Part shown: positions 1 to 6,835 of the stretch, in pieces
Numbering within the stretch: the stretch's first letter is position 1
Layout: the number at the start of each line of letters is the position of its first letter
Assembly (NCBI GenBank): GCA_016415585.1
Contig: CP066552.1
Span: forward strand, 3,782,001-3,846,000
Direction of reading: 5' to 3'
Length of the DNA stretch: 64,000 bases
DNA from: Pectobacterium carotovorum
GTDB taxonomy: Bacteria > Pseudomonadota > Gammaproteobacteria > Enterobacterales > Enterobacteriaceae
Notes under the pieces: model-generated
What the model was told of the DNA's origin: nothing
The model's input: the letters and a program-made list of their open reading frames with translations, nothing else
Database searches by the model: none
Translations under genes and position numbers: made by a program

Positions 1-171
1 TGCCAACCCTACATCGACGATGGACGGCTGATCGAGATTAAGTTTGAACAACCGCCAGCCCCACTTCAATTGTTCGCACTTTATTCTGACAGGCGTTATT
101 TGCCAGCTAAAACGCGAGCACTCATTGATTACATACAGCAGAATTTGAGCAATACATCCTTAGCAACCTAA
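1..171 (+). CDS. LysR-family transcriptional regulator, C-terminal end only
   Basis: The window opens inside a reading frame in frame 1 that runs to a TAA at 169-171 and encodes about 56 residues. The segment (PLQLFALYSDRRYLP followed by a helix TRALIDYIQQNL) looks like the last strand and helix of a LysR effector-binding domain. The N-terminal helix-turn-helix lies outside the window, so target and effector cannot be inferred. It is probably the last gene before the accessory islet. Confidence 0.6.
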   Translation, partial: CQPYIDDGRLIEIKFEQPPAPLQLFALYSDRRYLPAKTRALIDYIQQNLSNTSLAT

Positions 172-342
172 GGCTACATTAAACAGCCACAGAGAGTCCT
201 GGTGTTACACTAGTCTCTAAATGCACAATGTCTGCTACTCACTCTTAACAGACGATCAGCGATTAACTCACACCAGCACAGAGAACGACATTCCAGCTAC
301 CACTGAGTAGCCACTTGCCTCTCTCTTCCCACCCCACTACAA

Positions 343-359
343 TGTATACAAAACATACA
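343..359. promoter_or_regulatory. Candidate operator of the ParDE-like module
   Basis: Inverted arms TGTAT and ATACA are separated by 7 bp and lie 18 bp before the antitoxin start. This suits a ribbon-helix-helix autorepressor. Binding is inferred from position and symmetry only. Confidence 0.45.
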
Positions 360-377
360 ACGTAGTGAGGTGAGAAT

Positions 378-623
378 ATGGGCGTCATGTCCGTTCGCTT
401 AAATGATGAAACAACCGCGCAACTTGATGCGCTGGCTAAAGCTACAGGGCGTACCCGCTCTTTTCTGGCTGGACAAGCCATTGAAGATTATCTTGCGCGG
501 GAAGCCTGGCAGATAGCAGAGATTGAGCAGGCCATTAAAGAAGCCGATGCGGGCGATTTTGTCTCATCAGATGAGATAAACAATCTATTTAAAAAGCTAG
601 GAACGGCAAGACATGGAAATTAA
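378..623 (+). CDS. Ribbon-helix-helix antitoxin (CopG/ParD-like)
   Basis: Encodes 81 residues. The N-terminus (SVRLNDETTAQLDALAKATG, then RTRSFLAGQAIEDYL) is a typical ribbon-helix-helix DNA-binding fold: a short strand and two helices. The acidic C-terminal tail would mask the toxin. The ATG at 378 is preceded by GAGGTGAG at good spacing; an in-frame ATG at 387 is an alternative. It overlaps the downstream toxin gene by 11 bp, the usual antitoxin-first coupled arrangement, and probably represses its own operon through the 343-359 palindrome. The family call is from sequence pattern; the exact subtype is uncertain. Confidence 0.85.
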   Translation: MGVMSVRLNDETTAQLDALAKATGRTRSFLAGQAIEDYLAREAWQIAEIEQAIKEADAGDFVSSDEINNLFKKLGTARHGN

Positions 624-897
624 ATGGCTGCGTAAAGCTGCGGCCAATTTAGAAGCCGAATACCTCTATATCGCGCAAGACGATCCACAGGCTGCCAGCC
701 AGTTCGTAGATGAAGTCCAAAGATTAACGGAATTACTACCGCAACAGCCAGCAATAGGAAGGCCAGGCCGTGTGCCAGGAACGCGTGAGCTGGTGTTAAC
801 GCATTATCCCTACATCATCCCCTACCGTGTGAAAGATAATATGTTCCAGATTCTGCGCGTCTTTCATACGCACAGACGTTTACCATCAAAATGGTGA
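613..897 (+). CDS. ParE/RelE-superfamily toxin
   Basis: Encodes 94 residues, the usual ParE length. The layout is typical: an N-terminal helical hairpin (WLRKAAANLEAEYLYIAQDDPQ), then PAIGRPGRVPGTRELVL and the strand PYIIPYRVKDNMFQILRVFHTHRR. ParE toxins poison DNA gyrase, whereas RelE relatives cleave mRNA; the GRPGRVPGTREL segment favours the ParE side. Translation is coupled to the antitoxin through the 11-bp overlap. The ORF looks complete, so it is probably functional. Confidence 0.85.
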   Translation: MEIKWLRKAAANLEAEYLYIAQDDPQAASQFVDEVQRLTELLPQQPAIGRPGRVPGTRELVLTHYPYIIPYRVKDNMFQILRVFHTHRRLPSKW

Positions 898-955
898 ATA
901 ACCACTTTCATGAATTTTAACGAACGCACATCCACCGGCTGACAGCTACACAACG

Positions 956-1315
956 ATGAAAGACGACAAAAAACATAGCCAACAATCAAGATCGTCCGGC
1001 TGGGGCGGGAAACGTACTGGTGCGGGCGCTCCCGTTGGTAACACCAATGCGGTGAAACATGGGGAACACAGCCGCCAGGCATTCTTTCCTTTGGCTGGTG
1101 ATAATGGGCGATTCACGCAGTTGCAATTGCTACGAGTAAGAAACCTACTACTTGCTGAACGTGTAGGCGAGTTGATGCACAGATCTCTTTCTTTGGGTAC
1201 AACCGAGTGGCGCGAGTTTATGTTGCTAGATGGGATTCTATGGCAACACACCCGAAAAATGATGGTGTTGGAGCGTCGTAAAGCAAAATTAAATTTACAT
1301 CGCACCCAGCACTAA
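956..1315 (+). CDS. GGxR/terminase-small-subunit-like small protein, copy 1 (intact)
   Basis: Encodes 119 residues of unknown function. The N-terminal half has SGWGGKRTGAGAPVGNTNAVKHG. A Gly-Arg-Gly-Ala-Gly-x-Pro stretch followed by NxxAxKHG occurs at the start of many phage terminase small subunits and small mobile-element proteins, so a nucleic-acid-binding role is plausible but unproven. The C-terminal half is helical and basic (RKMMVLERRKAKLNLHR). It lies 58 bp after the ParE-like toxin. A second copy of its first ~200 bp sits after another toxin at 5903, where it is truncated and fused to an integrase fragment. Confidence 0.5.
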   Translation: MKDDKKHSQQSRSSGWGGKRTGAGAPVGNTNAVKHGEHSRQAFFPLAGDNGRFTQLQLLRVRNLLLAERVGELMHRSLSLGTTEWREFMLLDGILWQHTRKMMVLERRKAKLNLHRTQH

Positions 1316-1457
1316 AAACCAGCACATCAAACGAGACTCTATCACCATACGAAGACTATTTTTTAGAGTGACTTTTTGTTTTAGTTATACGTTTAGTTAT
1401 ATGAACAAAAATAACAAAACTTTAAAATAAATTAAAACATACACTTATGGCTAAAAT
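1316..1457. other. AT-rich intergenic spacer
   Basis: This spacer lies between convergent genes and has no convincing ORF, repeat or strong hairpin. It is noticeably AT-rich from about 1355 onward. Confidence 0.4.
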
Positions 1458-1811
1458 TCAATTTCCCCCAGGGTATAACCATTTCCCTGCTTTAGCTGAC
1501 TCAATAATCATCCCGACAGTGAGCGGTTTTAACGCTTTCGATAGTGGTTTCTTTTGCCAGATTGGATACTCATATTCAAAATAATTTCTTCCATCAAAGT
1601 TTGAATGCTCAATATTAAAATGTCCGAATACATCAAGAAGGAAATCGTGAGCATCCTCTGGTAGAAACTGATAATCATCCTGTAACGTCCAGTCTTTAGT
1701 GACTTGTCTAATTCCGGATTTAAACCAATTTTTCCTAATCGGGTAACGTTCCATGAGATATTGAATAATCTCATTTTCGATATCTCTTTTGTTCATCAGA
1801 AATACGTCCAT
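1458..1811 (-). CDS. DUF1493 family protein
   Basis: Encodes 117 residues. The pattern LPEDAHDFLLDVFGHFNIEHSNF followed by NYFEYEYP matches DUF1493, an enterobacterial family of unknown function with an acyl-carrier-protein-like look. It overlaps the upstream gene at 1796-2266 by 16 bp, so the two are a translationally coupled pair. A molecular function cannot be assigned from sequence. Confidence 0.65.
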   Translation of the reverse strand: MDVFLMNKRDIENEIIQYLMERYPIRKNWFKSGIRQVTKDWTLQDDYQFLPEDAHDFLLDVFGHFNIEHSNFDGRNYFEYEYPIWQKKPLSKALKPLTVGMIIESAKAGKWLYPGGN

Positions 1812-2266
1812 TCAATGCGGTCTTCTGGCCTAGCGATCAGGTTATACTGTCGACGGGTGTCCCTTGCTACCGATTGCATTATAGCAATCAATTGGACGTA
1901 GCCTATCCATGGAATATAACGACCAGCAAAAGAGGCAATTTTATTCGTTGGAACCATCTTCAATGTCGCAAGATTTTTTCCCATAGGCGTAAGTGGCCTT
2001 AGCCCATAAGGGAAACGTAAATCTCTGAGCAATGCTCGTGATACTTTGGAAGCAACACTCGTTCCGGGTGTTGCTGTGGCGGCAGATAGTTTTCCTGACA
2101 CCTTTAGATAAGGTTGCCCTGAGAGGATCAGCGCCGCCGCTGTAATTTCCAAATCGGTACGAGAAGAAAAATTTTCAAGAAAGATCAGGTTAAATAACTC
2201 TCCGGCAGTTAAATTCCCATGCCCGTGATAGTAATACGTGCTATTAAGTTCCTCGGTAGTATCCAT
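1796..2266 (-). CDS. Conserved enterobacterial phage-type membrane-associated protein, partner of the DUF1493 gene
   Basis: Encodes 156 residues. Two moderately hydrophobic stretches are visible, around residues 38-55 and near residues 118-133 (YIPWIGYVQLIAIMQSVA), separated by a Ser/Thr/Ala-rich segment. From memory, similar proteins are annotated in Salmonella prophages as phage membrane proteins beside DUF1493 genes. No catalytic motif is visible. It starts divergently from the Phd-type antitoxin at 2396, with 129 bp between them. Confidence 0.5.
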   Translation of the reverse strand: MDTTEELNSTYYYHGHGNLTAGELFNLIFLENFSSRTDLEITAAALILSGQPYLKVSGKLSAATATPGTSVASKVSRALLRDLRFPYGLRPLTPMGKNLATLKMVPTNKIASFAGRYIPWIGYVQLIAIMQSVARDTRRQYNLIARPEDRIEWTYF

Positions 2267-2395
2267 TAAACCTCCCTGTTTTTAATGTATTTTCAATATT
2301 ATTTTATTTGGTGTCACATTTATACCGTGATGTTACTGCCTTTTTGGTTAAGCGCTAAATTCAGTATCAAATATCATACTTAAAAGGGGCTGATT

Positions 2396-2647
2396 ATGTC
2401 CGTACAACCTATCCTTGCAAATGCAGCCGTGAGTATCAGCGACTTTAAAAAGTCCCCTAATGCCGCGCTTAAAGAAGCTAACGGCGAACCTGTAGCCGTG
2501 CTAACCAATGGCCGTATCTCTGGCTACTATGTTTCTCCTGAAACATGGGAAGCGCTGGCCGACTATCAGGAAGATATCGAACTCGCCAAAATTGCCCGTT
2601 CCCGGATGAAGGGGAAACATGTGAAGGTCGATCTGGATGAGTTATAA
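2396..2647 (+). CDS. Phd/YefM-family antitoxin (StbD-like)
   Basis: Encodes 83 residues. The N-terminus (VSISDFKKSPNAALKEANGE, then PVAVLTNGRISGYYVSPETW) is the typical Phd/YefM dimerisation and DNA-binding fold, followed by an acidic toxin-binding tail ending DLDEL. The ATG at 2396 has AAGGGG upstream. It overlaps its partner toxin gene by 11 bp. The antitoxin looks intact although the toxin does not. Confidence 0.85.
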   Translation: MSVQPILANAAVSISDFKKSPNAALKEANGEPVAVLTNGRISGYYVSPETWEALADYQEDIELAKIARSRMKGKHVKVDLDEL

Positions 2648-2930
2648 GCTGGAGTTTGAAGAGCACGCACTGAAAGAATTTAAGAAGCTGGGCGCGCCCG
2701 TGCGGGAGCAGTTCACCAAAAAACTGAAAGAGTTTTTACAAAATCCCCACGTTCCCGCCAATCATCTTCACGGAATGGCTGACTGCTACAAGAAGTTTAT
2801 AAAGCAGCCAAAGACCGACTATAAGCGCGGACAGTTTTCAACTCGCGGCTATTTTGTTGTGCAACCTATCTATCAAGGTGATGAGTGGCTCATCATCTGT
2901 TCACCGACTCATCACCCAGCAATCTATTGA
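2637..2930 (+). pseudogene. RelE/StbE-type toxin with replaced C-terminus (decayed)
   Basis: The first ~50 codons (LEFEEHALKEFKKLGAPVRE, then FLQNPHVPANHLHGMADCYK) are clearly RelE/StbE. After DCYK the intact paralogue at 5597 continues KIKLRSAGYRLVYQV and ends with GKRERSE, carrying the conserved basic residues. Here the frame instead reads through unrelated residues into repeat copy 1 and stops inside it. The catalytic C-terminal half is therefore missing, probably by recombination at the repeat. It is very likely non-toxic. Confidence 0.75.
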
Positions 2931-2993
2931 TTAGTAGAAATAAAACTCTGTGATGAAGAGGGCGAACAGTTTCGTGAAAAATTTTTTATTGGA
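2877..2993 (+). repeat. ~115-bp dispersed repeat, copy 1 (P4-origin-like)
   Basis: Starts with an inverted repeat (GTGATGAG, 3-nt loop, CTCATCAT), then CTGTTCACC at 2897-2905, an AT-rich middle, and GGCGAACAGT at 2961-2970 followed by an A/T-rich tail. Copies 2 (4147) and 3 (7196) share this order and spacing in the same orientation. The decamer resembles GGTGAACAGT, remembered as the type I iteron bound by the phage P4 alpha replication protein. The 3' end of the decayed toxin runs into this copy. Confidence 0.7.
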
Positions 2994-2997
2994 GAGG

Positions 2998-3582
2998 TCA
3001 GAGAATACTTTTCTCAAAAATATCGGCTAATGGTTGAGTATTGCCGTGGTATCCGGCCACGTTAGCCGCTAACCATTTCTGAACACCGATATTTTCGAAA
3101 GAGACACCATAGCCACAATTGATAATCATATGCTCGAACAATAAACGCTGAGAACGTCCATTTCCTTCCCGAAACGGATGAATCACATTCAAATCTGAAT
3201 AGTATTCTGCTAACTGAGTGATTAGCGCTGGACGTTCAAGGCCTTGTAAAAAATCATCATTGGATAGTTGGGTAAAAATTTTATTGGCTTCAATTGCAAT
3301 ACGGGATACGGCGCAAAAACGTGTTTGACCTTTAGAAATATCGATACGCCGTATTTCTCCTGCCCATGCGAATAAATCCCCGAATATTTTCCCGTGCAGC
3401 CCACACCAGTAATGCAGGTCGTAAGGTGGTTCTTCAAATTCAATATCGAGAACAGCCAGTTCGGATAACCGACGCTCTGCATCGTCGAATTGACTGTCAT
3501 CGTTGATGCCGAGTTTGTTTATCAGAACATCGCTATCGGGGTAGGTATAAGGATCTTGCCCTGAGCCGTATTTATCAGACAT
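2998..3582 (-). CDS. fic: Fic-domain protein (AMPylating toxin)
   Basis: Encodes 194 residues from the ATG at 3582. The Fic motif HPFREGNGR is complete at residues 135-143; as I recall the E. coli K-12 Fic motif is degenerate, so this one looks more canonical. Family members transfer AMP from ATP to hydroxyl side chains of target proteins; FicT-type toxins modify topoisomerases. The start codon sits inside ATGTCTGA, giving an 8-bp overlap with the upstream antitoxin gene and favouring 3582 over the in-frame ATG at 3606. The cassette lies between repeat copies 1 and 2. Confidence 0.88.
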   Translation of the reverse strand: MSDKYGSGQDPYTYPDSDVLINKLGINDDSQFDDAERRLSELAVLDIEFEEPPYDLHYWCGLHGKIFGDLFAWAGEIRRIDISKGQTRFCAVSRIAIEANKIFTQLSNDDFLQGLERPALITQLAEYYSDLNVIHPFREGNGRSQRLLFEHMIINCGYGVSFENIGVQKWLAANVAGYHGNTQPLADIFEKSIL

Positions 3583-4066
3583 AGCCACCGGCTTTATACA
3601 TGGCAATCAGATTTTTTCTCAGCGCATCCCTTTCCTGCTTGTCAGCGGGAAGCGGCGTATCCTCAACGCTGAATCCTTCAAGACGCATACTGTCCCGATA
3701 GTTTTTGAGTTTCACCTGATTGTAATAATCGCGCTTTTCATCCAGCGTCACCATACGCGAGGATCGCGTTTTGTTTGGCAACACTTTTGTGGTGATTTTC
3801 CGATGCTGTCTAAATATCGACAGGTCGGTGTTTTTCAGTTTTTCGATCAGCCGTTCCCCGTCACCAAACACGCCCCATGACGAGATAGACAAGGCTTGCC
3901 GTTTGCCACTTTTTACGCGTGATATGCTGATATCCATCGTTGACTGGAGCGTGTTTAACACGTCCTGTACTTTTCTTTCAGAGATACCCGTAGCGGTGAC
4001 GATAGATTGCGTATTCGGGGAATCCTCTTGTACTAGAGCCGCGAGTACTGCCATTTCATAGCGCAT
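3575..4066 (-). CDS. Winged-helix-like domain fused to YhfG/FicA-type antitoxin
   Basis: Encodes 163 residues. The C-terminal ~55 residues match the short antitoxin YhfG (KRDYYNQVKLKNYRDSMRLEG). They contain S126-MRL-E130-G, fitting the Fic inhibitory motif (S/T)xxxE(G/N), whose glutamate blocks ATP binding in class I Fic systems. The N-terminal ~95 residues (NTQSIVTATGISERKVQDVL, then SISSWGVFGDGERLIEKL) look like a winged-helix DNA-binding domain. A standalone YhfG is only ~55 residues, so this is a fused form that could both inhibit Fic and repress the operon. RBS AAGGTG precedes the ATG at 4066. Confidence 0.72.
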   Translation of the reverse strand: MRYEMAVLAALVQEDSPNTQSIVTATGISERKVQDVLNTLQSTMDISISRVKSGKRQALSISSWGVFGDGERLIEKLKNTDLSIFRQHRKITTKVLPNKTRSSRMVTLDEKRDYYNQVKLKNYRDSMRLEGFSVEDTPLPADKQERDALRKNLIAMYKAGGYV

Positions 4067-4084
4067 GTGCTTTCACCTTTAATC

Positions 4085-4098
4085 CGCATATATATGCG
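4085..4098. promoter_or_regulatory. Perfect palindrome upstream of the fic operon
   Basis: CGCATATATATGCG is a perfect 14-bp palindrome 19 bp upstream of the antitoxin start. It is a plausible operator for the winged-helix half of the antitoxin. Inferred from symmetry and position only. Confidence 0.45.
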
Positions 4099-4146
4099 AT
4101 AAAGAGTACCACAATTACGGCCTAGGCATACCTTACCTGCAAGGGT

Positions 4147-4263
4147 GGTGAGTTACTCATCACCTGTTCATTCACTGTTCATCAATTAACTCACTAAAAA
4201 TAAAGATAAAAAACACAAGATGAAGAGGATGAACAGTTTTTCGCAAAATCATTTTATTTTGAG
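4147..4263 (+). repeat. ~115-bp dispersed repeat, copy 2 (P4-origin-like)
   Basis: Same order as copy 1: a left hairpin GGTGAG/CTCATCACC, CTGTTCA at 4164, CTGTTCATC at 4175-4183, an AT-rich middle, and GATGAACAGT at 4228-4237 with an A/T-rich tail. CTGTTCATC is the exact complement of GATGAACAG in this copy, while copy 3 pairs CTGTTCACC with GGTGAACAG. Pairing is thus kept through compensating changes. Confidence 0.7.
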
Positions 4264-4311
4264 ATAAGCACGCTCATCCTCAATGCAAATACTCAGACTA
4301 TCTTTTGATAT

Positions 4312-4326
4312 GTATCTTTTATATAC
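4312..4326. promoter_or_regulatory. Candidate operator/promoter of the first DUF1778-GNAT pair
   Basis: Arms GTAT (4312-4315) and ATAC (4323-4326) lie about 45 bp upstream of the antitoxin ATG. They resemble the TGTATA/TATACA site upstream of the second DUF1778-GNAT pair at 7119-7138. Functional assignment is inferred. Confidence 0.35.
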
Positions 4327-4369
4327 TACCTGTACGGCAATTTGCCGGAACAATGCATATGAGGTGGCT

Positions 4370-4636
4370 ATGCCTACCACCGCAAGACTGGAAGCGCGCA
4401 TCCCTTCGGAACTCCACGCCTTGATCAAACATGCCGCCGAGTTACAGGGTCGTACAATGACGGATTTTATTATCACAGCAACGCAGGAAGCCGCTAAAAG
4501 AGCCGTAGAGGAAACCGCAATCCTGAGACTGGCAATGGAAGACCAAAAGCAATTTGCTGACTCGCTACTGTCTGAATCACCGGTTTCCCCTGCATTACTA
4601 GGCGCAATGAAAAGGCGTAAAGCGCTGGGAAGATAA
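4370..4636 (+). CDS. DUF1778 antitoxin (TacA-like)
   Basis: Encodes 88 residues from ATG 4370, chosen because GAGGTGGC lies just upstream and the protein then begins MPTTARLEARIPSELHALIK, the usual DUF1778 start. It has a ribbon-helix-helix N-terminus (ARIPSELHALIKHAAELQGR, then TMTDFIITATQEAA). The longer reading frame back to 4283 would add an unusual leader. It stops 1 bp before the acetyltransferase toxin. TacA-like proteins neutralise the toxin and autorepress. Confidence 0.85.
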   Translation: MPTTARLEARIPSELHALIKHAAELQGRTMTDFIITATQEAAKRAVEETAILRLAMEDQKQFADSLLSESPVSPALLGAMKRRKALGR

Positions 4637-4637
4637 A

Positions 4638-5153
4638 ATGAGCTTATTGACCTACACGCTACTTGCCAAAAACCATAACAAGAAAGACTTTAATTGCGGC
4701 GTTCCTGAATTAAATACCTACCTGCAAAAGTATGCTGGGCAGGACAGCCTGGAACGCTTTACTAAATGTTATGCTGCCGTTGATGAAAACAATAACGTAG
4801 CAGGCTTTTATACGTTATCTTCCAGTGCGATCGACATCAGCGGCCTTCCCGATACGATTATCAAGAAACTCCCGCGTTATCCTTCTGTACCTGCAGCGTT
4901 ACTTGGCCGCCTTGCCGTTGATTCTCAATTTGCAGGAAAAGACATAGGCGGTTCATTACTCGTTGATACGATCCTCAATGTATCACGCTCGACGACAGGA
5001 ATATGGGCTTTGCATGTCGATGCCAAAGATCAGGCTGCGAAGGATTTTTATCTGAAGTATGGATTTGTTGCCTTTCAACGTAAGCCTAATTCGCTCTATC
5101 TTCCTATCACGAATACCCTGTTAAAAGAATTAGCTTCATTTGAACTGGCCTGA
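4638..5153 (+). CDS. GNAT-family toxin (TacT-like aminoacyl-tRNA acetyltransferase)
   Basis: Encodes 171 residues with GNAT architecture: FNCGVPELNTYLQKYA near the start, VAGFYTLSSSAI, ALLGRLAVDSQF, and DFYLKYGFVAF near the end. Pairing with a DUF1778 antitoxin places it with TacT/AtaT toxins, which acetylate charged tRNA and stop translation. The acetyl-CoA loop, usually (Q/R)xxGx(G/A), reads AGKDIG here, so the first Q/R and the first glycine are changed. Activity is therefore less certain than for the second copy at 6365. Confidence 0.8.
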   Translation: MSLLTYTLLAKNHNKKDFNCGVPELNTYLQKYAGQDSLERFTKCYAAVDENNNVAGFYTLSSSAIDISGLPDTIIKKLPRYPSVPAALLGRLAVDSQFAGKDIGGSLLVDTILNVSRSTTGIWALHVDAKDQAAKDFYLKYGFVAFQRKPNSLYLPITNTLLKELASFELA

Positions 5154-5357
5154 ATAGCATCTAAATAACTTCGCGCATTGATGCTTCACTTCTCATCTGA
5201 CGAGGCCAGAGCTGGGGGTGTGCCTCCTTCAACAAGTGTAGCGATATTATGCAAAGCTATTTAGAGTCCATTTGACAGGAACCTACTCACACCTTGCAAC
5301 TGAATAAAAAAAGAGCGAAACTACGTAAAGACAAATGTAACTGCAAAGGTGAGTATA

Positions 5358-5597
5358 ATGGGCAGCATTAATCTCCGTATCGATGATGATCTTAAAACAC
5401 GCTCCTACGCCGCACTCGAAAAACTGGGGGTTACACCTTCTGAAGCATTGCGCCTTACACTGGAATACATTGCTGAAAATGAACGACTTCCCTTTAAACA
5501 GGCATTACTTAGTGATGAAGATGCTGAATTGATTGAAATTGTTCGTGAACGTCTCCGCAATCCCAAACCAGTACGCGTGACGCTGGATGATCTTTAA
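5358..5597 (+). CDS. RelB/DinJ-family antitoxin
   Basis: Encodes 79 residues from ATG 5358 (MGSINLRIDDDLKTRSYAAL, then EKLGVTPSEALRLTLEYIAE), the ribbon-helix-helix N-terminus of RelB/DinJ. RBS AAAGGTGAG supports this start; a GTG at 5349 is also in frame. The tail ends RVTLDDL. The stop overlaps the toxin start by one base (TAATG). The spacer from 5154 to 5357 holds its promoter region and nothing else recognised. Confidence 0.85.
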   Translation: MGSINLRIDDDLKTRSYAALEKLGVTPSEALRLTLEYIAENERLPFKQALLSDEDAELIEIVRERLRNPKPVRVTLDDL

Positions 5598-5884
5598 TGT
5601 CGTACTTTCTGGATTTTGACGAACGCGCACTAAAGGAATGGCGCAAGCTGGGCGAGACTATTCGTAATCAATTCAAAAAGAAACTGGCCGACATTCTGGA
5701 TGCCCCACGTATCGAAGCCAACAAATTACGGAGTATGCCGGACTGCTACAAAATAAAGCTGCGCTCTGCCGGTTATCGGTTGGTTTATCAGGTTCAAGAT
5801 GAAAAAGTGGTGGTTTTTGTTGTGTCAGTTGGCAAACGTGAGCGCTCCGAAGCATATGACGATGCAATAAAAAGATTACGCTAG
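5597..5884 (+). CDS. RelE-family mRNA interferase toxin
   Basis: Encodes 95 residues, full RelE length. Conserved features are present: LDFDERALKEWRKLGETIRN, MPDCYKIKLRSAGYRLVYQV, and GKRERSEAY with the basic residues used for ribosome-dependent mRNA cleavage. Its N-terminal half closely matches the decayed toxin at 2637, so the two loci are paralogues. Coupled to the antitoxin through TAATG. Confidence 0.88.
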   Translation: MSYFLDFDERALKEWRKLGETIRNQFKKKLADILDAPRIEANKLRSMPDCYKIKLRSAGYRLVYQVQDEKVVVFVVSVGKRERSEAYDDAIKRLR

Positions 5885-5902
5885 TAAAGCCCTCACACAA
5901 CC

Positions 5903-6286
5903 ATGAAAGACAACAAAAAACACAACCAACAATCAAGATCGTCCGGTTGGGGAGGAAAACGTATCGGTGCAGGTGCTCCCGTTGGTAACACCAATGCAGT
6001 GAAACATGGGGAACGCAGCCGCCAGGCATTCTTTCCTTTGGCGGGTGATGATGGACGATTCACGACGTTGCAGCTGCTACGAGTAAGAAACCTGCTTCTT
6101 GCGAAAAAAGCTGTGGCGATTCCGTTACCAGAAACCAGTGACCGGCCAACGCACCATGATCGGATTTGGGGCTTACCCAGCATTATCGCTAGCCGACGCC
6201 CGCGCAATAAGGGACGAAAAACTATCTCTGTTAGCCAAAGGTATCGATCCACAGGAAAAAGTGATATTCCCTATATTCATCAATAA
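5903..6286 (+). pseudogene. GGxR-like ORF, copy 2, truncated and joined out of frame to integrase DNA
   Basis: Codons 1-~66 repeat the ORF at 956 nearly residue for residue (SGWGGKRIGAGAPVGNTNAV). At LLLAKK the match ends, near 6102. The rest is integrase DNA read in the wrong frame, so the C-terminal ~60 residues are almost certainly meaningless. The ORF is open by chance. Copy 1 shows what the intact protein looks like. Confidence 0.7.
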
Positions 6287-6290
6287 GTAG
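6102..6290 (+). pseudogene. Fragment of P4-type tyrosine integrase (N-terminal arm-binding domain)
   Basis: In the frame KKLWRFRYQKPVTGQRTMIG, then FGAYPALSLADARAIRDEK and LLAKGIDP, the fragment matches the middle of the DUF4102 arm-binding domain of P4-family integrases. The start of the domain and the whole catalytic core are missing. It shows that a P4-like element was once integrated here or recombined through the islet. Confidence 0.75.
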
Positions 6291-6364
6291 CATGGATAGA
6301 GATAGCGCGCTCCCCCCAACAGCAGAACAGGCTTCATCAAGTTTTTCACTATGCAAACATAGAC

Positions 6365-6835
6365 TTACCAGAGTGGTAGAAGCAATGCGCTAGGCTGGAT
6401 TTCCGAGGGCGTAAAGCCCCAATGCAGATAGAAATCTTTTGCTTCCTCAGACAGCGCATGAACTAATAACGCTTTCGTCCCTACCTGTTCAGCAACCTGC
6501 CGGGAACGCAAGGTCGCATCTTTTAATAGTCCCGCGCCAATTCCACGGCGCTGGTAACGTTCATCTACCGCCAGACGACCCAAGACTAATACGGGCAGCA
6601 GATCAGGCATATTGCGCCGTAACGCACCCGATACGGATTGGCGCTGCACGCTACCAGTTGCCAACGCGTAAAAGCCAATAACCTGATTCCCACCCGATTC
6701 ACACACGACAAAAGTGCGTGATGCACCAATGGTTTGATTCTTGAGCGCCTTACGCTTCAGCCAGTCGTCCAGTGACGGTTCTGAACTTCGGAAATCAACA
6801 ACGGCATGCTGAGGTAATAATAATTCAGGTGCCAT
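6365..6835 (-). CDS. GNAT-family toxin (TacT-like), second copy
   Basis: Encodes 156 residues from ATG 6835, which overlaps the antitoxin stop by one base (TAATG) and follows GGGA. The GNAT fold is clear: VLGRLAVDERYQRRGIGAGL carries the canonical acetyl-CoA loop QRRGIG, and DFYLHWGFTPSE closes the fold. It should acetylate aminoacyl-tRNA, as TacT does. It is only distantly related to the first GNAT toxin at 4638, so the two are separate acquisitions rather than a recent duplication. Confidence 0.87.
   Translation of the reverse strand: MAPELLLPQHAVVDFRSSEPSLDDWLKRKALKNQTIGASRTFVVCESGGNQVIGFYALATGSVQRQSVSGALRRNMPDLLPVLVLGRLAVDERYQRRGIGAGLLKDATLRSRQVAEQVGTKALLVHALSEEAKDFYLHWGFTPSEIQPSALLLPLW

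Noticed and set aside
263..481. Minus-strand ORF over the ParDE-like promoter
   Set aside because: Antisense to the antitoxin start and its operator; no recognisable domain.
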